Shown here piece by piece: positions 44,113 through 54,068 of a DNA stretch of 64,000 bases. The notes beneath the pieces were generated by a model, which made no database searches, was not told where the DNA came from, and saw only the letters and a program-made list of their open reading frames with translations. The DNA lies in the NCBI GenBank assembly GCA_016709995.1, contig JADJLQ010000003.1:124001-188000 (forward strand), in the 5' to 3' direction. The DNA comes from Saprospiraceae bacterium (lineage in GTDB: Bacteria > Bacteroidota > Bacteroidia > Chitinophagales > Saprospiraceae). Each line of letters begins with the position of its first letter. Within the stretch, counting starts at the first letter, position 1. The translations under genes were made by a program, and so were the position numbers.

Positions 44113-46155
44113 CTACCAGATTTTTATTCTTTCTTTTTCGCTCTTCCACATTTGATTTTGCTCAATCACTCCATAAGCATTATAGAAAGGGGTAAAATTG
44201 GTGAGGGGGCCTACAACCCGATATTCAGCGGGAGAATGTACATCAGTCAGTACTATCTGTCGCATCATTTCATCTTTCATCTTCAGACGCCAGATGGAAG
44301 CAAAGGACATAAAAAACCTTTGATCTGGGGTAAGACCATCTATTTTCTGATCAGCCTTGCCTTGGGGTGTCATCTTAAAGGCGTCGTGCGCGATCGCGAG
44401 ACCTCCAATGTCTGCGATGTTTTCACCTAAGGTAAGGGCACCATTGAGATGTAATGAATCGATCGGGATATACTTGCTGTATTGATCCACTACCTTGTCT
44501 GCGATGGCTTTAAATTTGTCTGCATCTTCTTTGGTCCACCAATCTTTAAGATTTCCATCTTTGTCGTATTGACGACCCTGATCATCAAATCCATGGGTGA
44601 GTTCGTGGCCGATCACCATGCCTACAGCACCATAATTGATGGCATCGTCCGCACTCGGGTCGAAGAACGGGGGTTGTAATATGCCTGCAGGAAAAATAAT
44701 TTCGTTGGTGGTTGGATTATAGCCGGCATTAACGGTGGGTGGTGAGAAGGGCCATTCGCTTTTATCTACTGGTTTGTCCACTTTAGCCAGGTCTCTAAAA
44801 TATTCGTATCTGCTGGTAGCTATACGGTTGCCAAAATAATCGTCTTTTTTGATGACCAATGAATCGTACTTAAGCCATTTGTCAGGATAACCTATTTTGC
44901 GGGTGATCGCTGCCAATTTTTCCAGTGCTTTGGTTTTGGTCTCAGGGCTCATCCACTCCAACTCTCTGATATGTGTCTCGTAAGCTTTTTGCAGATTGTC
45001 GATCATGTCCATCATGCGGTCTTTGGCCTTGGCATCAAAATTGTTTTTGACATATAGCTGACCTGCAAGATCACCGATACGGCCGTCGACTACATTGACT
45101 GCATACTTCCATCTTGGCTCCGGCTCTTGTCTTCCTGATAAAGTCTTTTGAAAAAACTCAAACCCAGCTGAGGCAAATGCTTTTGAAAGTGAATTGTAAG
45201 AATTGCTGATGGTTGCTGCTTTGAGATATGGCTTCCATTGATCTATAGGTATAGTTTTGATGAGTTTGTCCAGGGAGGTGAAAAATGCCGGTTGGCCTAT
45301 CAAAATAGAGTCTGATTTCAATCCCATATCTTTTTTGACTTTATTCCAATCTACAGAAGGGGACATTTTTAGTAATTGCCCCATGCCATATTTGTTATAG
45401 TTTTTCTGTGGATCACGGAGTTCTACGTTGGTAAAATGTCCCTGGGCGATTTTTTTCTCCAGATTAAAAATGGCCGAAGCTTCGGCTGCGGCTTTGATAG
45501 AATCCTGTCCAATGAGCATCCCTATTTTTTTCAAATAAGCCTGGTATTCCTTCTGAATCGCTAAGGTAGGCGGGTCGGTTCTAAAATAATAGTCCCTGTC
45601 AGGCAAGCCTATGCCTCCCTGAAAAAACTGCGCGATATTCATAGAGGCATTCTTATCATCAGCCCCTACACCAAAACCAAACAAAAGGCCATTGCCATTG
45701 ATGCGCTGGGCATTGACGAAGGAGATCAATTCCTGGCTATTTGAAAGTCTATCGATCTGATCAAATACTTGCTGAAGAGGGCTATATCCTTTAGCTTCAA
45801 TGGTATTGGTATCCATGATCGATGCAAAGAGATCTCCAACTTGTTGCTCCAGACTCCCGGCAGGAGCTTGAGAGAGGGCCGCAGCATTTTTACATACTTC
45901 CAATAATGCTTCTTCGCTTTTTGTTTGAAGGTCAAAGAAGGATCCGGTACCAATCTCAGAAGGGGGTATCGAGGCATTTTTATTCCAAATACCATTGACA
46001 TGTTGGAAAAAATTATCTCCTGGTGCGATGGTGGTGTCGAGGTGGTTGATATCGAGATAAGCTTTCGAAGCTGTTGGGATAGGCGCTTCGTTTTTGCAAC
46101 CAATTAATATTATACTAAAAATGTAAAAAAAGCTCTTGAATAAATGCTTTGTCAT
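44113..46155 (-). CDS. M13-family metallopeptidase, lipoprotein
   Basis: A 680-residue neprilysin/PepO-type zinc peptidase. I chose the ATG at 46155 because it gives a lipobox (FSIILIGC); an upstream ATG at 46212 is possible. The zinc site HELTH is in VIGHELTHGFDDQGRQYD and the third ligand Glu is in GENIADIGGL, followed by NAYG near the C-terminus. The protein is lipid-anchored and cleaves oligopeptides outside the cytoplasm. It is 88 bases downstream of the tail-specific protease gene. Confidence 0.92.
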   Translation of the reverse strand: MTKHLFKSFFYIFSIILIGCKNEAPIPTASKAYLDINHLDTTIAPGDNFFQHVNGIWNKNASIPPSEIGTGSFFDLQTKSEEALLEVCKNAAALSQAPAGSLEQQVGDLFASIMDTNTIEAKGYSPLQQVFDQIDRLSNSQELISFVNAQRINGNGLLFGFGVGADDKNASMNIAQFFQGGIGLPDRDYYFRTDPPTLAIQKEYQAYLKKIGMLIGQDSIKAAAEASAIFNLEKKIAQGHFTNVELRDPQKNYNKYGMGQLLKMSPSVDWNKVKKDMGLKSDSILIGQPAFFTSLDKLIKTIPIDQWKPYLKAATISNSYNSLSKAFASAGFEFFQKTLSGRQEPEPRWKYAVNVVDGRIGDLAGQLYVKNNFDAKAKDRMMDMIDNLQKAYETHIRELEWMSPETKTKALEKLAAITRKIGYPDKWLKYDSLVIKKDDYFGNRIATSRYEYFRDLAKVDKPVDKSEWPFSPPTVNAGYNPTTNEIIFPAGILQPPFFDPSADDAINYGAVGMVIGHELTHGFDDQGRQYDKDGNLKDWWTKEDADKFKAIADKVVDQYSKYIPIDSLHLNGALTLGENIADIGGLAIAHDAFKMTPQGKADQKIDGLTPDQRFFMSFASIWRLKMKDEMMRQIVLTDVHSPAEYRVVGPLTNFTPFYNAYGVIEQNQMWKSEKERIKIW

Positions 46156-46218
46156 AATAAATGAAAATAGAAGTTTATAAAAAATGGAAAGAAAATACAG
46201 GTATACAATCAATTTAAA

Positions 46219-46230
46219 GTAGCATGCTAC
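46219..46230. repeat. Perfect 12-base palindrome between the two protease genes
   Basis: GTAGCATGCTAC is its own reverse complement. It lies 13 bases after the stop of the processing protease gene and about 63 bases before the M13 start, a place that suits an operator or short RNA fold. Confidence 0.3.
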
Positions 46231-46243
46231 AGAAGCAAAATAT

Positions 46244-48370
46244 TTAGTTGTTAGCAGAGGTTACAGCAGGTTTAGAAACCAACCATTTATTCATCAGATC
46301 TGCAGTGATCTGAAGATAGCGGTCACGCTTATAAAAATTAGTTATTCGATTATTGCGGTCTATTTTTATTTTATCGACCCCGTTGGCTGAGGTAGAATCT
46401 GAAGTAGCAGGGCTATCAAAAATGCCGTACACATCAAGGTCATCTGTCAGTCTCATCAGGTTTCTGTTAAAAGCAGATTTCTCCCGGATCGATTTGAGTT
46501 GATCTCTGTAAGCAGATTCAGAGATCACTTTTGGTTGATCGCCATTGGCAGCAAGCCATTTTCCATTTTCATCAAAAGTTGCAAAAGCATTGGCCGTATC
46601 AATCTGGCTTTTAAAATAATCTTGTAAGGCAGGTACATCGGCTATTTGCGGCCAGCTGGTATATTGTAACCCGGCGAGTCCATCCCAGGGTAGAGCACTC
46701 TCCTGATCTTTTTCTTTTACTTTGTAACTTTCATAATATCCATTGAGCCGGATGTCAGGAACTACTCCTTTAAGTTGAACAGAGGATCCATTGATTCGAT
46801 AATATTTTTGCATAGTAATATGGACATTGCCCAGATCTATGTCACTGTTAGGTCTGCTTAAAGCGTAAGGACGCTGTACGGTACCCTTGCCATAGGTGCC
46901 AGAACCGATGATCATCCCTCGTCTATAATCCTGGATCGCAGCAGCAAATATCTCTGAAGCAGACGCGCTAAATTCATTAACCATAACAGTCAGGGGACCA
47001 TCATATACTACTCCTGGATCACGATCAAAATATACTCCTGGTCGCCCATTCTTGCCCTTGACCTGAACTACCGGACCAGCAGGTATAAATAAGCCGACCA
47101 TATCTACGACTTCCTGGAGGCTGCCGCCACCGTTATTGCGAAGATCCATTATAACCCCGTCGACTTCATGGGCTTTAAGCTTTTCTAATTCTTTGGCGAC
47201 ATCATCTGCACATTTCCGGCCTGAGTCATCGCCAAAATTGGTGTAGAATTTGGGCAGATTGATCACTCCATATTTTTTATCCTTATAGTTGAGGATATTA
47301 CTTCTTGCGAAGGTCTCTTCTATTCGCAATTCTTCCCGTACCAGTTTGACGATTTTGACCGTACCGTCGGTTTTCTTCATTGTGAGAGAGACTATTGTCT
47401 TATTTCCTCCACGGATCAATTGTACACCCTCTGGTATACTGAAGCCGGCTATGTCAACAGGTTTTTCATCTCCTTGCCCGACCTTGAGAATAAGGTCTCC
47501 TTCTTCGATTTCACCTGATCTCCAGGCCGGCCCACCGACACTCACTGCTGCGATACGAAGGTATCCGTTTTGTTCACCGATCTGAGCCCCTATACCATAG
47601 AATTTTCCTGAGAGTCTTTCATCCCAGGATCTTTTCGCTACAGGTAAAAAATAATCTGAATGCGGGTCCATCATATTGACAAAACTATTGACATAATTAC
47701 TGAACAACTCTTCATCTGTATTTTTAGAGTACTGGTCAAATATTTTGTTGATGACCTTTTCTACCGAAACACGGGCTTCTGATTCAAGGATCATATCCGT
47801 TTTTTGTTTGATAGAATCAACTTTGGACTGCTCACGATTTTCTTTAAGGGCAACCAGGTTTTCAAGAACCATGTACTTGATTTTGTATAACCAATATTGG
47901 GTCCGATCAGTATTATTTTTAGGAAAATCAGGATTTTCGGGATAGTAGACTTCTTTAGACTGATCATTAAAACTGATTGGATGCTGGAGCCAGGTATGAC
48001 TCTCTGCATGCAGTTCAGCTATTCTTGATTTATAGGTGGACAAGACTTCATAGAAAAACAGTACAGGTTCACCATTGAGTTCGTCGTCGATCATGTACTT
48101 ATATTTATTGAAGGCAAGAATATCAGATTGTAAGAATATGCTTTTGTCATCATCCATTCTCTTCAAAAAGTCAGCATAGATCATAGCTGATAGCGAATCG
48201 TCATATTCTTTAGGAGAAAAATGATTCTGTTTAATAGCTTTTGCTACTTCATGCAGCGTCTGATCGAATTTGTCTCCAGGTTCGTTTTTATAAGTAAGTC
48301 CTAATAGCAGGAAGAGTACATTGCAACATAAGAAGACACCAAAAGTTTTTAACCAAATAACTTTATTCAT
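46244..48370 (-). CDS. prc: C-terminal processing (tail-specific) protease, S41A
   Basis: A 708-residue Prc-type protease. The N-terminus has a membrane anchor or signal (WLKTFGVFLCCNVLFLLLG). A PDZ domain spans about residues 250-340 (GIGAQIGEQNGYLRIAAVSVGGPAWRSG split in sequence), and the S41 core has NEFSASASEIFAAAIQDY with the catalytic Ser, then YGKGTVQ with the catalytic Lys. Such enzymes trim C-termini of envelope proteins. It leads a two-gene run with the M13 peptidase. Confidence 0.9.
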   Translation of the reverse strand: MNKVIWLKTFGVFLCCNVLFLLLGLTYKNEPGDKFDQTLHEVAKAIKQNHFSPKEYDDSLSAMIYADFLKRMDDDKSIFLQSDILAFNKYKYMIDDELNGEPVLFFYEVLSTYKSRIAELHAESHTWLQHPISFNDQSKEVYYPENPDFPKNNTDRTQYWLYKIKYMVLENLVALKENREQSKVDSIKQKTDMILESEARVSVEKVINKIFDQYSKNTDEELFSNYVNSFVNMMDPHSDYFLPVAKRSWDERLSGKFYGIGAQIGEQNGYLRIAAVSVGGPAWRSGEIEEGDLILKVGQGDEKPVDIAGFSIPEGVQLIRGGNKTIVSLTMKKTDGTVKIVKLVREELRIEETFARSNILNYKDKKYGVINLPKFYTNFGDDSGRKCADDVAKELEKLKAHEVDGVIMDLRNNGGGSLQEVVDMVGLFIPAGPVVQVKGKNGRPGVYFDRDPGVVYDGPLTVMVNEFSASASEIFAAAIQDYRRGMIIGSGTYGKGTVQRPYALSRPNSDIDLGNVHITMQKYYRINGSSVQLKGVVPDIRLNGYYESYKVKEKDQESALPWDGLAGLQYTSWPQIADVPALQDYFKSQIDTANAFATFDENGKWLAANGDQPKVISESAYRDQLKSIREKSAFNRNLMRLTDDLDVYGIFDSPATSDSTSANGVDKIKIDRNNRITNFYKRDRYLQITADLMNKWLVSKPAVTSANN

Positions 48371-48502
48371 TGTAATGATTTATAAGGATAATCAAGGCTA
48401 TGCCTGCAAAAATACTGGAAAGATTATAGATCATTCTCCCCTTTTTTGGGTGGCGATTATATAAAGAGAAGCCCGAAGGCAGATTTGAAGGAAAGTTATT
48501 AA

Positions 48503-48535
48503 TAAAAAATGGGATGATCAAACCGATCACCCCAT
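48503..48535 (-). terminator. Intrinsic terminator after the response regulator gene
   Basis: Read on the minus strand, ATGGG and TGATC pair with GATCA and CCCAT around a five-base loop, with one mismatch, followed directly by TTTTTT. It lies 145 bases after the response regulator stop and should end that transcript. Confidence 0.7.
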
Positions 48536-48679
48536 ATCATAAGCACTCTACTGATTATTTAAACATTGTATGATTAGCGGAGTCTTTGTAGTAGTTAATT
48601 AATTTAACAGAGGCAAACATACTTTAAATGAATGTCAATTAAGTCACCCGTTTTGGGGGAATTTTTGTTTTCCGGGTGT

Positions 48680-49300
48680 TCAAATCAATTTATCCTGGCG
48701 AGCTATTCTGATTGCAGCTTCTTTTGAATTGACATCAAGTTTGTTGTAAATATTTTTGATATGTGATTTGACAGTCTCTTTGTCAATAAATAACTCTAAA
48801 GCAATTTTAGTTCGACTTTTACCTTCGGCGACACCTTCCAATATCTGTGTCTCTCTTTTGGTCAGTGGCGAATCCTGGCTTTTTCTAAATGATTGTATCA
48901 CCATCTTTGCGATTCCAGCACTTAGTGGGCCGCCACCGTGCATTACTTCTTTGATAGAATCTATGATCTTAGACGAAGGGGTGTTTTTGGTAAGGTATCC
49001 GGAAGCACCTGAACTCAAGGCTTTAAATATGCTGGATTCATTTTCATATACCGTAAGGATAATGATATGCCCTGCAGGATATTTTTTTTTGATCTTGCTG
49101 ATGGCGTCGAGACCAGAGATGCCCGGGAGTTCGATATCAAGCAAAATCACATCCGGAAAATCTGATACCAAATAGGGTTCTGCGTCTTCAAAGCTTCCAT
49201 AGCTATTAATCATTTTAAGTCCGGGAGTCAGATTGATAAGATAAGAAAAGGCCTCTCTTATGGTATGGTCATCTTCTATGATTATGATGCGAGTTTCCAT
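48680..49300 (-). CDS. NarL/FixJ-type response regulator
   Basis: A 206-residue regulator. The receiver domain has IIIEDDHTIREAF and the phospho-acceptor Asp in DVILLDIELPGISGLDA. The C-terminal LuxR-type helix-turn-helix reads LTKRETQILEGVAEGKSRTKIALEL and ETVKSHIKNIYNKL. It lies 49 bases after the propeller histidine kinase gene and is its likely partner. The target genes are unknown. Confidence 0.92.
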   Translation of the reverse strand: METRIIIIEDDHTIREAFSYLINLTPGLKMINSYGSFEDAEPYLVSDFPDVILLDIELPGISGLDAISKIKKKYPAGHIIILTVYENESSIFKALSSGASGYLTKNTPSSKIIDSIKEVMHGGGPLSAGIAKMVIQSFRKSQDSPLTKRETQILEGVAEGKSRTKIALELFIDKETVKSHIKNIYNKLDVNSKEAAIRIARQDKLI

Positions 49301-49349
49301 GATCTGGGAATGAAATATACGACAAAGGTCTCATTAAAATGCTCCTGGG

Positions 49350-52300
49350 TCATCCCTCGGACAGGGGGATATTGAGTTCTATCGTGATGGTAGTGCCCGT
49401 CGGATTTGTATTCGACAGGCTTAGATGACCTCCCAGTCGATGGATACGCTTTTGCATATTGTCCAGGCCATTGCCTTTTTTGATGGCATTGGTCGTGTCA
49501 AATCCAAGCCCATCATCTTTTATGATCACCTTCAAAGTACCTGGGGCATCGTGAACAGAATGTTGATATACAAAATCCAAGGAGGCATGCTGTCCTTGAG
49601 CATGTTTGAGGATATTGTGCAGGGCCTCTTTGCACACCATGATCAGATTGCGACTAAATTCAAAAGGGGGTTTGAGTGTCTTGAATGCAGGGTCTATATC
49701 GTTTGATTTGAAGTGGATAGACGACTCCTGGAATAATTCTGTCCCAAAGCTCTGGACCCGGGATATCGCTTCATACAAAGTATTGTGATTGGGTGCTAAC
49801 GCCCAAATGATGTCTTTGGTGCCCATATACAGGCCTTGGATATTCTCTTTGATTTGTACCATGAGTTTATTTAAATCGGCATCATCCTCCTTCAATTTGG
49901 TCTGCAAGACATCGGTCAGAAGCGATAGCCGAGTGATCTTATTGCCCAGGTCATCATGCAAGTCTTCACTGGTCCTTTGTTGGATTTTTAATTGTTCTTG
50001 TTTGCGGGCTTCTTGCACCAGGCGAGCTTGCCTGGCCTTCAGCATCATCCTATACTTTTGCAGCAGTGCACCTAACAGAATAAGCAATCCTACCATTGAA
50101 AATCTGAACCAGGTCGTTTGATAATACGGAGGCACGATCTCAAAGGCATAAGACAATGATGGTGACATGACCGGATCATTGGTACTTACGATAGCCCTTG
50201 CTTTAAATGTATATTTGCCGGGAGAAAGATTGGGATATATCACGCTTGGGTTCTCTCTGGGGGGAGAGTATGCTGTGTCTGCACCCGCCAGAAAATATTG
50301 ATATCGTAGGTCTTCTGGTGATGATAAGTGTACGCCCTGGACCGTAAATGTTAGGTGATTGTGTTTATAATCCAGGTGCAAATTCTGCGGGATCCAATTC
50401 CAGGCTGACCGTTTTTGGTCTCTGGAGTAAGCAGTATCAACGGATCCTGAATAAATGTCTACCGCTTTGAGGAAAATCTTAGGCTGCGACAGCACAGAAC
50501 TTGAATCAGGGTCATAAATGTAAATTCCTTTAGTCGTCCCGACCCAGATGCGATCATGCTCATCTTTTAGGATGGCATTTTGGTTGCATTCCGGCCCCAG
50601 GCGTTGGTTGGAGGATTTGATATGTTGTGCCGTAAATCGCTGCTGCGTGTGGTCAAAGCTAAGTTTATTCAATCCATTGATGGTGCCAGCATAAAGATCA
50701 CTTCCTTCCTGCAGGATGCTAAAAACCATATTGGAAGAAAGGCCATTGGATTCATTACATACCCAGGTCTTGTCACCGGAAATTTCTTTTATCAGGACCC
50801 CATTTTCTGATGTTCCAAGAGCAAGATACTTACCAATGGTCTGAATAGAACCTACGAGCATACCTTCAGCTCCTGCCACCGGATAAGGGCAAGCAGACAA
50901 GTTTTTGTCCAGCAGGTACAAACCCTGCGTAGAACCTATCAGTATCGAATCTCTACCGATCTCATGCGTGATAAAACAAGGATATTGAATGCTCTCTATC
51001 GCCAATATTTTGCCATGGTCTATCTTGTGGACACCACGTGGACTTGTGAGCCAAATACTCGAATCGGAGGCTTCATAAATGGAAGTAAAATTCCTCGGAA
51101 AGCCTTTTTGATCCTTAGCAATTTGAGTAAACTTATTATTATAGTAGGTCCAAAGGCCTGACCCAATAGTTCCGATCCATAATTTTTGGGAATGATCTGT
51201 AAGCAAACAATTTATCTTCAACAACTGCCCGTTAGAGCTTGCGAAATTTATATGTTCTATATGCCCATTTTTTATCTTCGAAAGACCTCCTTCGAGCAAA
51301 CCTGCCAAGATAGACCCATCTCTACTTTGTGATAAAGCCATAATAATCTCACCTTGCAAGCCCGATGCATGGTCAAATATCCTGAAGGTTGCATCATGAA
51401 ACTTGAATAATCCAGACCCATCCGAACCAAACCATATATTGCCTTCATGGTCAGTAAATATATCATGAATGGCATTGTCCGTCAACCCTTGTTGCAAACC
51501 GATTTTTTCCGTGGTGGAGTTTGGTCTGATCTTATATGCACCATTATTCGTGCCAACATATAATGCTCCGGACGGATCCTCTTCGAGGCAATTTATCCAA
51601 CCATTAATCTCCATGGGTATAAGGATTTTTTTGCCATCCTGGATATTAAAAAGGCCTTCGTTGGTCAATGCCCAGAGTCCAGGTGCATTTTTTTTGAGAT
51701 AGAGTTTTCTAACCAGGAGACTCGTATCCTTGCCATGCCATTGAATGAATGGATCCCAATGCCCATCTACAAATTGGAATATGCCTTTTTTATAAATAGC
51801 ACTGTAAAAATCTTTAGAATCAGAAGTTATTGCTGTGAAAGCATGCTCTTTATATACAGCATTAAAATTCCTCGAACTGTCAGATAGTTTACAAAGTTGA
51901 CCACCAAAGATGAGCGCGTATATATCACCATCAGGAGCTTGTGTGAGATCTACAACATTTTTTCGTCCTGGGCTACAGCTGATATTATACAATTTAAATT
52001 CTTGTCCTTCAAACAATTGGATGCTAGATTCCTGGCCGATCCAAATTCGATTTTTCCGATCCGGATAGATGACTTCGGTCATGGACTGTACCAGTCCTTT
52101 ACCATAATTAAAATTCGAAAACTCCTTGCCATCAAATCGACTGATCCCCCCCAGGGTGGCTATCCACAGCATGCCAAACTGATCTTGTGCAATGTTATTG
52201 ATTTGTGACTGCACCAAGCCATGCTCAATATTGAGGTTTACAAAATCATACTTTTGGCTATGAGCTGGAATGCCTGACAACAAACAGATCATGTTAATGA

Positions 52301-52376
52301 CTACAGTCGTTGCAATCCTATTGGTTGATATAGTTAAAAATGGTTGGATAGTATACACAGTTTTCTTCAGATGCAA
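49350..52376 (-). CDS. Two-component sensor histidine kinase with regulator propeller and Y_Y_Y domain
   Basis: A 1008-residue membrane sensor. The periplasmic part has about twelve Reg_prop blades (for example FGMLWIATLGGISRFDG and GNIWFGSDGSGLFKF) and a Y_Y_Y domain near residues 690-760. One membrane helix (FSMVGLLILLGALLQKYRM) follows, then an HisKA_3 domain with HDDLGNKITRLS and an HATPase domain ending in KGNGLDNMQKRIHRLGG. The start is uncertain: the first codon of the frame is TTG at 52376, inside a -7-like AATTTTGC, and the first ATG is at 52292. The partner regulator is the next gene. The ligand is unknown. Confidence 0.9.
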   Translation of the reverse strand: MHLKKTVYTIQPFLTISTNRIATTVVINMICLLSGIPAHSQKYDFVNLNIEHGLVQSQINNIAQDQFGMLWIATLGGISRFDGKEFSNFNYGKGLVQSMTEVIYPDRKNRIWIGQESSIQLFEGQEFKLYNISCSPGRKNVVDLTQAPDGDIYALIFGGQLCKLSDSSRNFNAVYKEHAFTAITSDSKDFYSAIYKKGIFQFVDGHWDPFIQWHGKDTSLLVRKLYLKKNAPGLWALTNEGLFNIQDGKKILIPMEINGWINCLEEDPSGALYVGTNNGAYKIRPNSTTEKIGLQQGLTDNAIHDIFTDHEGNIWFGSDGSGLFKFHDATFRIFDHASGLQGEIIMALSQSRDGSILAGLLEGGLSKIKNGHIEHINFASSNGQLLKINCLLTDHSQKLWIGTIGSGLWTYYNNKFTQIAKDQKGFPRNFTSIYEASDSSIWLTSPRGVHKIDHGKILAIESIQYPCFITHEIGRDSILIGSTQGLYLLDKNLSACPYPVAGAEGMLVGSIQTIGKYLALGTSENGVLIKEISGDKTWVCNESNGLSSNMVFSILQEGSDLYAGTINGLNKLSFDHTQQRFTAQHIKSSNQRLGPECNQNAILKDEHDRIWVGTTKGIYIYDPDSSSVLSQPKIFLKAVDIYSGSVDTAYSRDQKRSAWNWIPQNLHLDYKHNHLTFTVQGVHLSSPEDLRYQYFLAGADTAYSPPRENPSVIYPNLSPGKYTFKARAIVSTNDPVMSPSLSYAFEIVPPYYQTTWFRFSMVGLLILLGALLQKYRMMLKARQARLVQEARKQEQLKIQQRTSEDLHDDLGNKITRLSLLTDVLQTKLKEDDADLNKLMVQIKENIQGLYMGTKDIIWALAPNHNTLYEAISRVQSFGTELFQESSIHFKSNDIDPAFKTLKPPFEFSRNLIMVCKEALHNILKHAQGQHASLDFVYQHSVHDAPGTLKVIIKDDGLGFDTTNAIKKGNGLDNMQKRIHRLGGHLSLSNTNPTGTTITIELNIPLSEG

Positions 52377-52559
52377 AATTGATGTTTTTTAAAAATCAAG
52401 CAGTCCCCCACATTGGGTGAGACACAAAGTATGAAGCCAAATCGTTTTTCAAGAAATGATTCATGTTCAATAATACATATTATTTGTAATTTGACTATGT
52501 AAAATATTAACAATTAGTTTATTATAAAAAAAATATTCTCTGCATTGCTTTGGAATATT

Positions 52560-52567
52560 TAGATTTG
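52560..52567 (+). promoter_or_regulatory. -7 promoter box before the haloperoxidase-like gene
   Basis: TAGATTTG matches TAnnTTTG, 17 bases before the ATG at 52585. It rules out the GTG at 52567 as the start codon if used. Confidence 0.45.
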
Positions 52568-52584
52568 TGTTAAAATCAAGCAAT

Positions 52585-53910
52585 ATGAAGTATTTAAAGC
52601 CTCTCTTATTATGTATAGGCCTATTGTTTTTCTTCCAATGCCAAAAGGATGATTCAGGGCCAACAAAATCCACCCAGTCGATCAGTGGCAAGCTAGCTAT
52701 AGACTATATGGAGCTATTAAGAGATTACACCAAGCTGACTCCTGGTTTTTCGCCTCCAGTAGCTGCACGTGCGTTTGGTTACGCCGGGCTTACCTTATAT
52801 GAAGCTGTAGTTCACGGGATGCCCGAATATCAAAGTATGGTTGGACAATTGAATGAATTGAATGAGCTACCAATGCCTGTAGCAGATACCTATCATTGGG
52901 GTCAGGTGGCTAATGCGGCTATGGCTGAAGTAGCCAGGTTGTATTACCCTTCAGCTCCACCTTCATTAAAGCCAAGGTTAGTATTGATGGAAGCCAGCTA
53001 CAAAACAGACTTCCTGAATGAAACGAATGAATCAGTACTGGAGCGAAGTACTCTTTATGGACAGCAATTAGCCAATGCCATTTTTGAATATTCTAAAAAC
53101 GATGGTGGACACGAAGGATTTAATAAAAATTTTCCCGGTTTTCCAAACCTACCGGTAGGACCAGGATATTGGGTGTCAACCAGTGCAGCCAACCCTACTC
53201 CCTTGCAACCTTATTGGGGCAATAATCGCACGTTTGTCAAAGACATCACCATACATACCCAACCTGTCAAGCCTCCTGATTATTCCACAGAAAAAACCTC
53301 CCCATTTTACATTCAGGCATTGGAAGTATATAATGTGACCAAAAATCTGGATCAGGAACAAGCCATTATTGCGAAATATTGGAGCGACGATCCTGGCAAC
53401 GCAGGTACACCTCCTGGGCATTCCATTTCGATTGCCTCCCAGGTGTTGGGATTAGAAAATGCTGATTTAGCAGTGGCGGCTGAGACCTATGCTAAATTGG
53501 GAATAGCTATATCGGATGCTTTTGTATCCTGCTGGAAGTGTAAGTATACGTTTAACCTCGTAAGACCCGTGACTTATATCAATAAAAATATAGACGCCAA
53601 TTGGACTACTTTATTGGCCACTCCTCCATTTCCAGAGTATACCTCCGGCCATTCAGTCCAGTCAGGTGCCACTGCCAGGGTATTGTCTGTCATCTTCGGA
53701 ACCAACTATGCTTTTGTGGATCATACCCATGAGCGGCGTACAGATATACCTGGTGCACCAAGATCTTTCAGATCCTTTGATCACGCCGCTCAGGAAGCAG
53801 CTATCTCGAGGTTATATGGTGGGATTCATTTTAGAGACGCCATTGACCTTGGAGTCCTTCAAGGCAATAAAGTGGGGGACGCGGTAAATGCTTTAGCTTT
53901 TAAAAAGTAG
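52585..53910 (+). CDS. Vanadium-dependent haloperoxidase-like/PAP2-family lipoprotein
   Basis: A 441-residue lipoprotein (lipobox LFFFQC). The C-terminal half is the vanadium haloperoxidase/PAP2 fold: NLVRPVTYI, then PPFPEYTSGHSVQSGATARV with the catalytic His, and HFRDAIDLG. The vanadate-binding Lys and Arg are probably in KYTFNLVRPV. Proteins of this class either oxidise halides with peroxide or act as acid phosphatases; sequence cannot tell which. I chose the ATG at 52585 on promoter grounds. It is a single gene. Confidence 0.85.
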   Translation: MKYLKPLLLCIGLLFFFQCQKDDSGPTKSTQSISGKLAIDYMELLRDYTKLTPGFSPPVAARAFGYAGLTLYEAVVHGMPEYQSMVGQLNELNELPMPVADTYHWGQVANAAMAEVARLYYPSAPPSLKPRLVLMEASYKTDFLNETNESVLERSTLYGQQLANAIFEYSKNDGGHEGFNKNFPGFPNLPVGPGYWVSTSAANPTPLQPYWGNNRTFVKDITIHTQPVKPPDYSTEKTSPFYIQALEVYNVTKNLDQEQAIIAKYWSDDPGNAGTPPGHSISIASQVLGLENADLAVAAETYAKLGIAISDAFVSCWKCKYTFNLVRPVTYINKNIDANWTTLLATPPFPEYTSGHSVQSGATARVLSVIFGTNYAFVDHTHERRTDIPGAPRSFRSFDHAAQEAAISRLYGGIHFRDAIDLGVLQGNKVGDAVNALAFKK

Positions 53911-54018
53911 GGAAGGATATCTTAACAGCTAATCGACCATTTGGATAGTATCATAAGTTAGATAGAATTTAATGTTAAGCATTGTCTATAAATGTTATAC
54001 GGTTTAATAAAAATCATA

Positions 54019-54050
54019 TTTGTCTCAGCCAAGTGTTTTTTATACTTTTA
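54019..54050 (+). promoter_or_regulatory. Promoter of the ompA-like gene
   Basis: TTTG at 54019-54022 and TACTTTTA at 54043-54050 are separated by 20 bases, close to the Bacteroidota -33/-7 pattern TTTG-N19-TAnnTTTG with one mismatch. The ATG is 19 bases further, at 54069. Confidence 0.55.
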
Positions 54051-54068
54051 CGCTAAACCAAAAATTAT

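Noticed and set aside
52567..52584. GTG start for the haloperoxidase-like gene
   Set aside because: The GTG overlaps the -7 box TAGATTTG; the ATG at 52585 gives a better lipoprotein signal.
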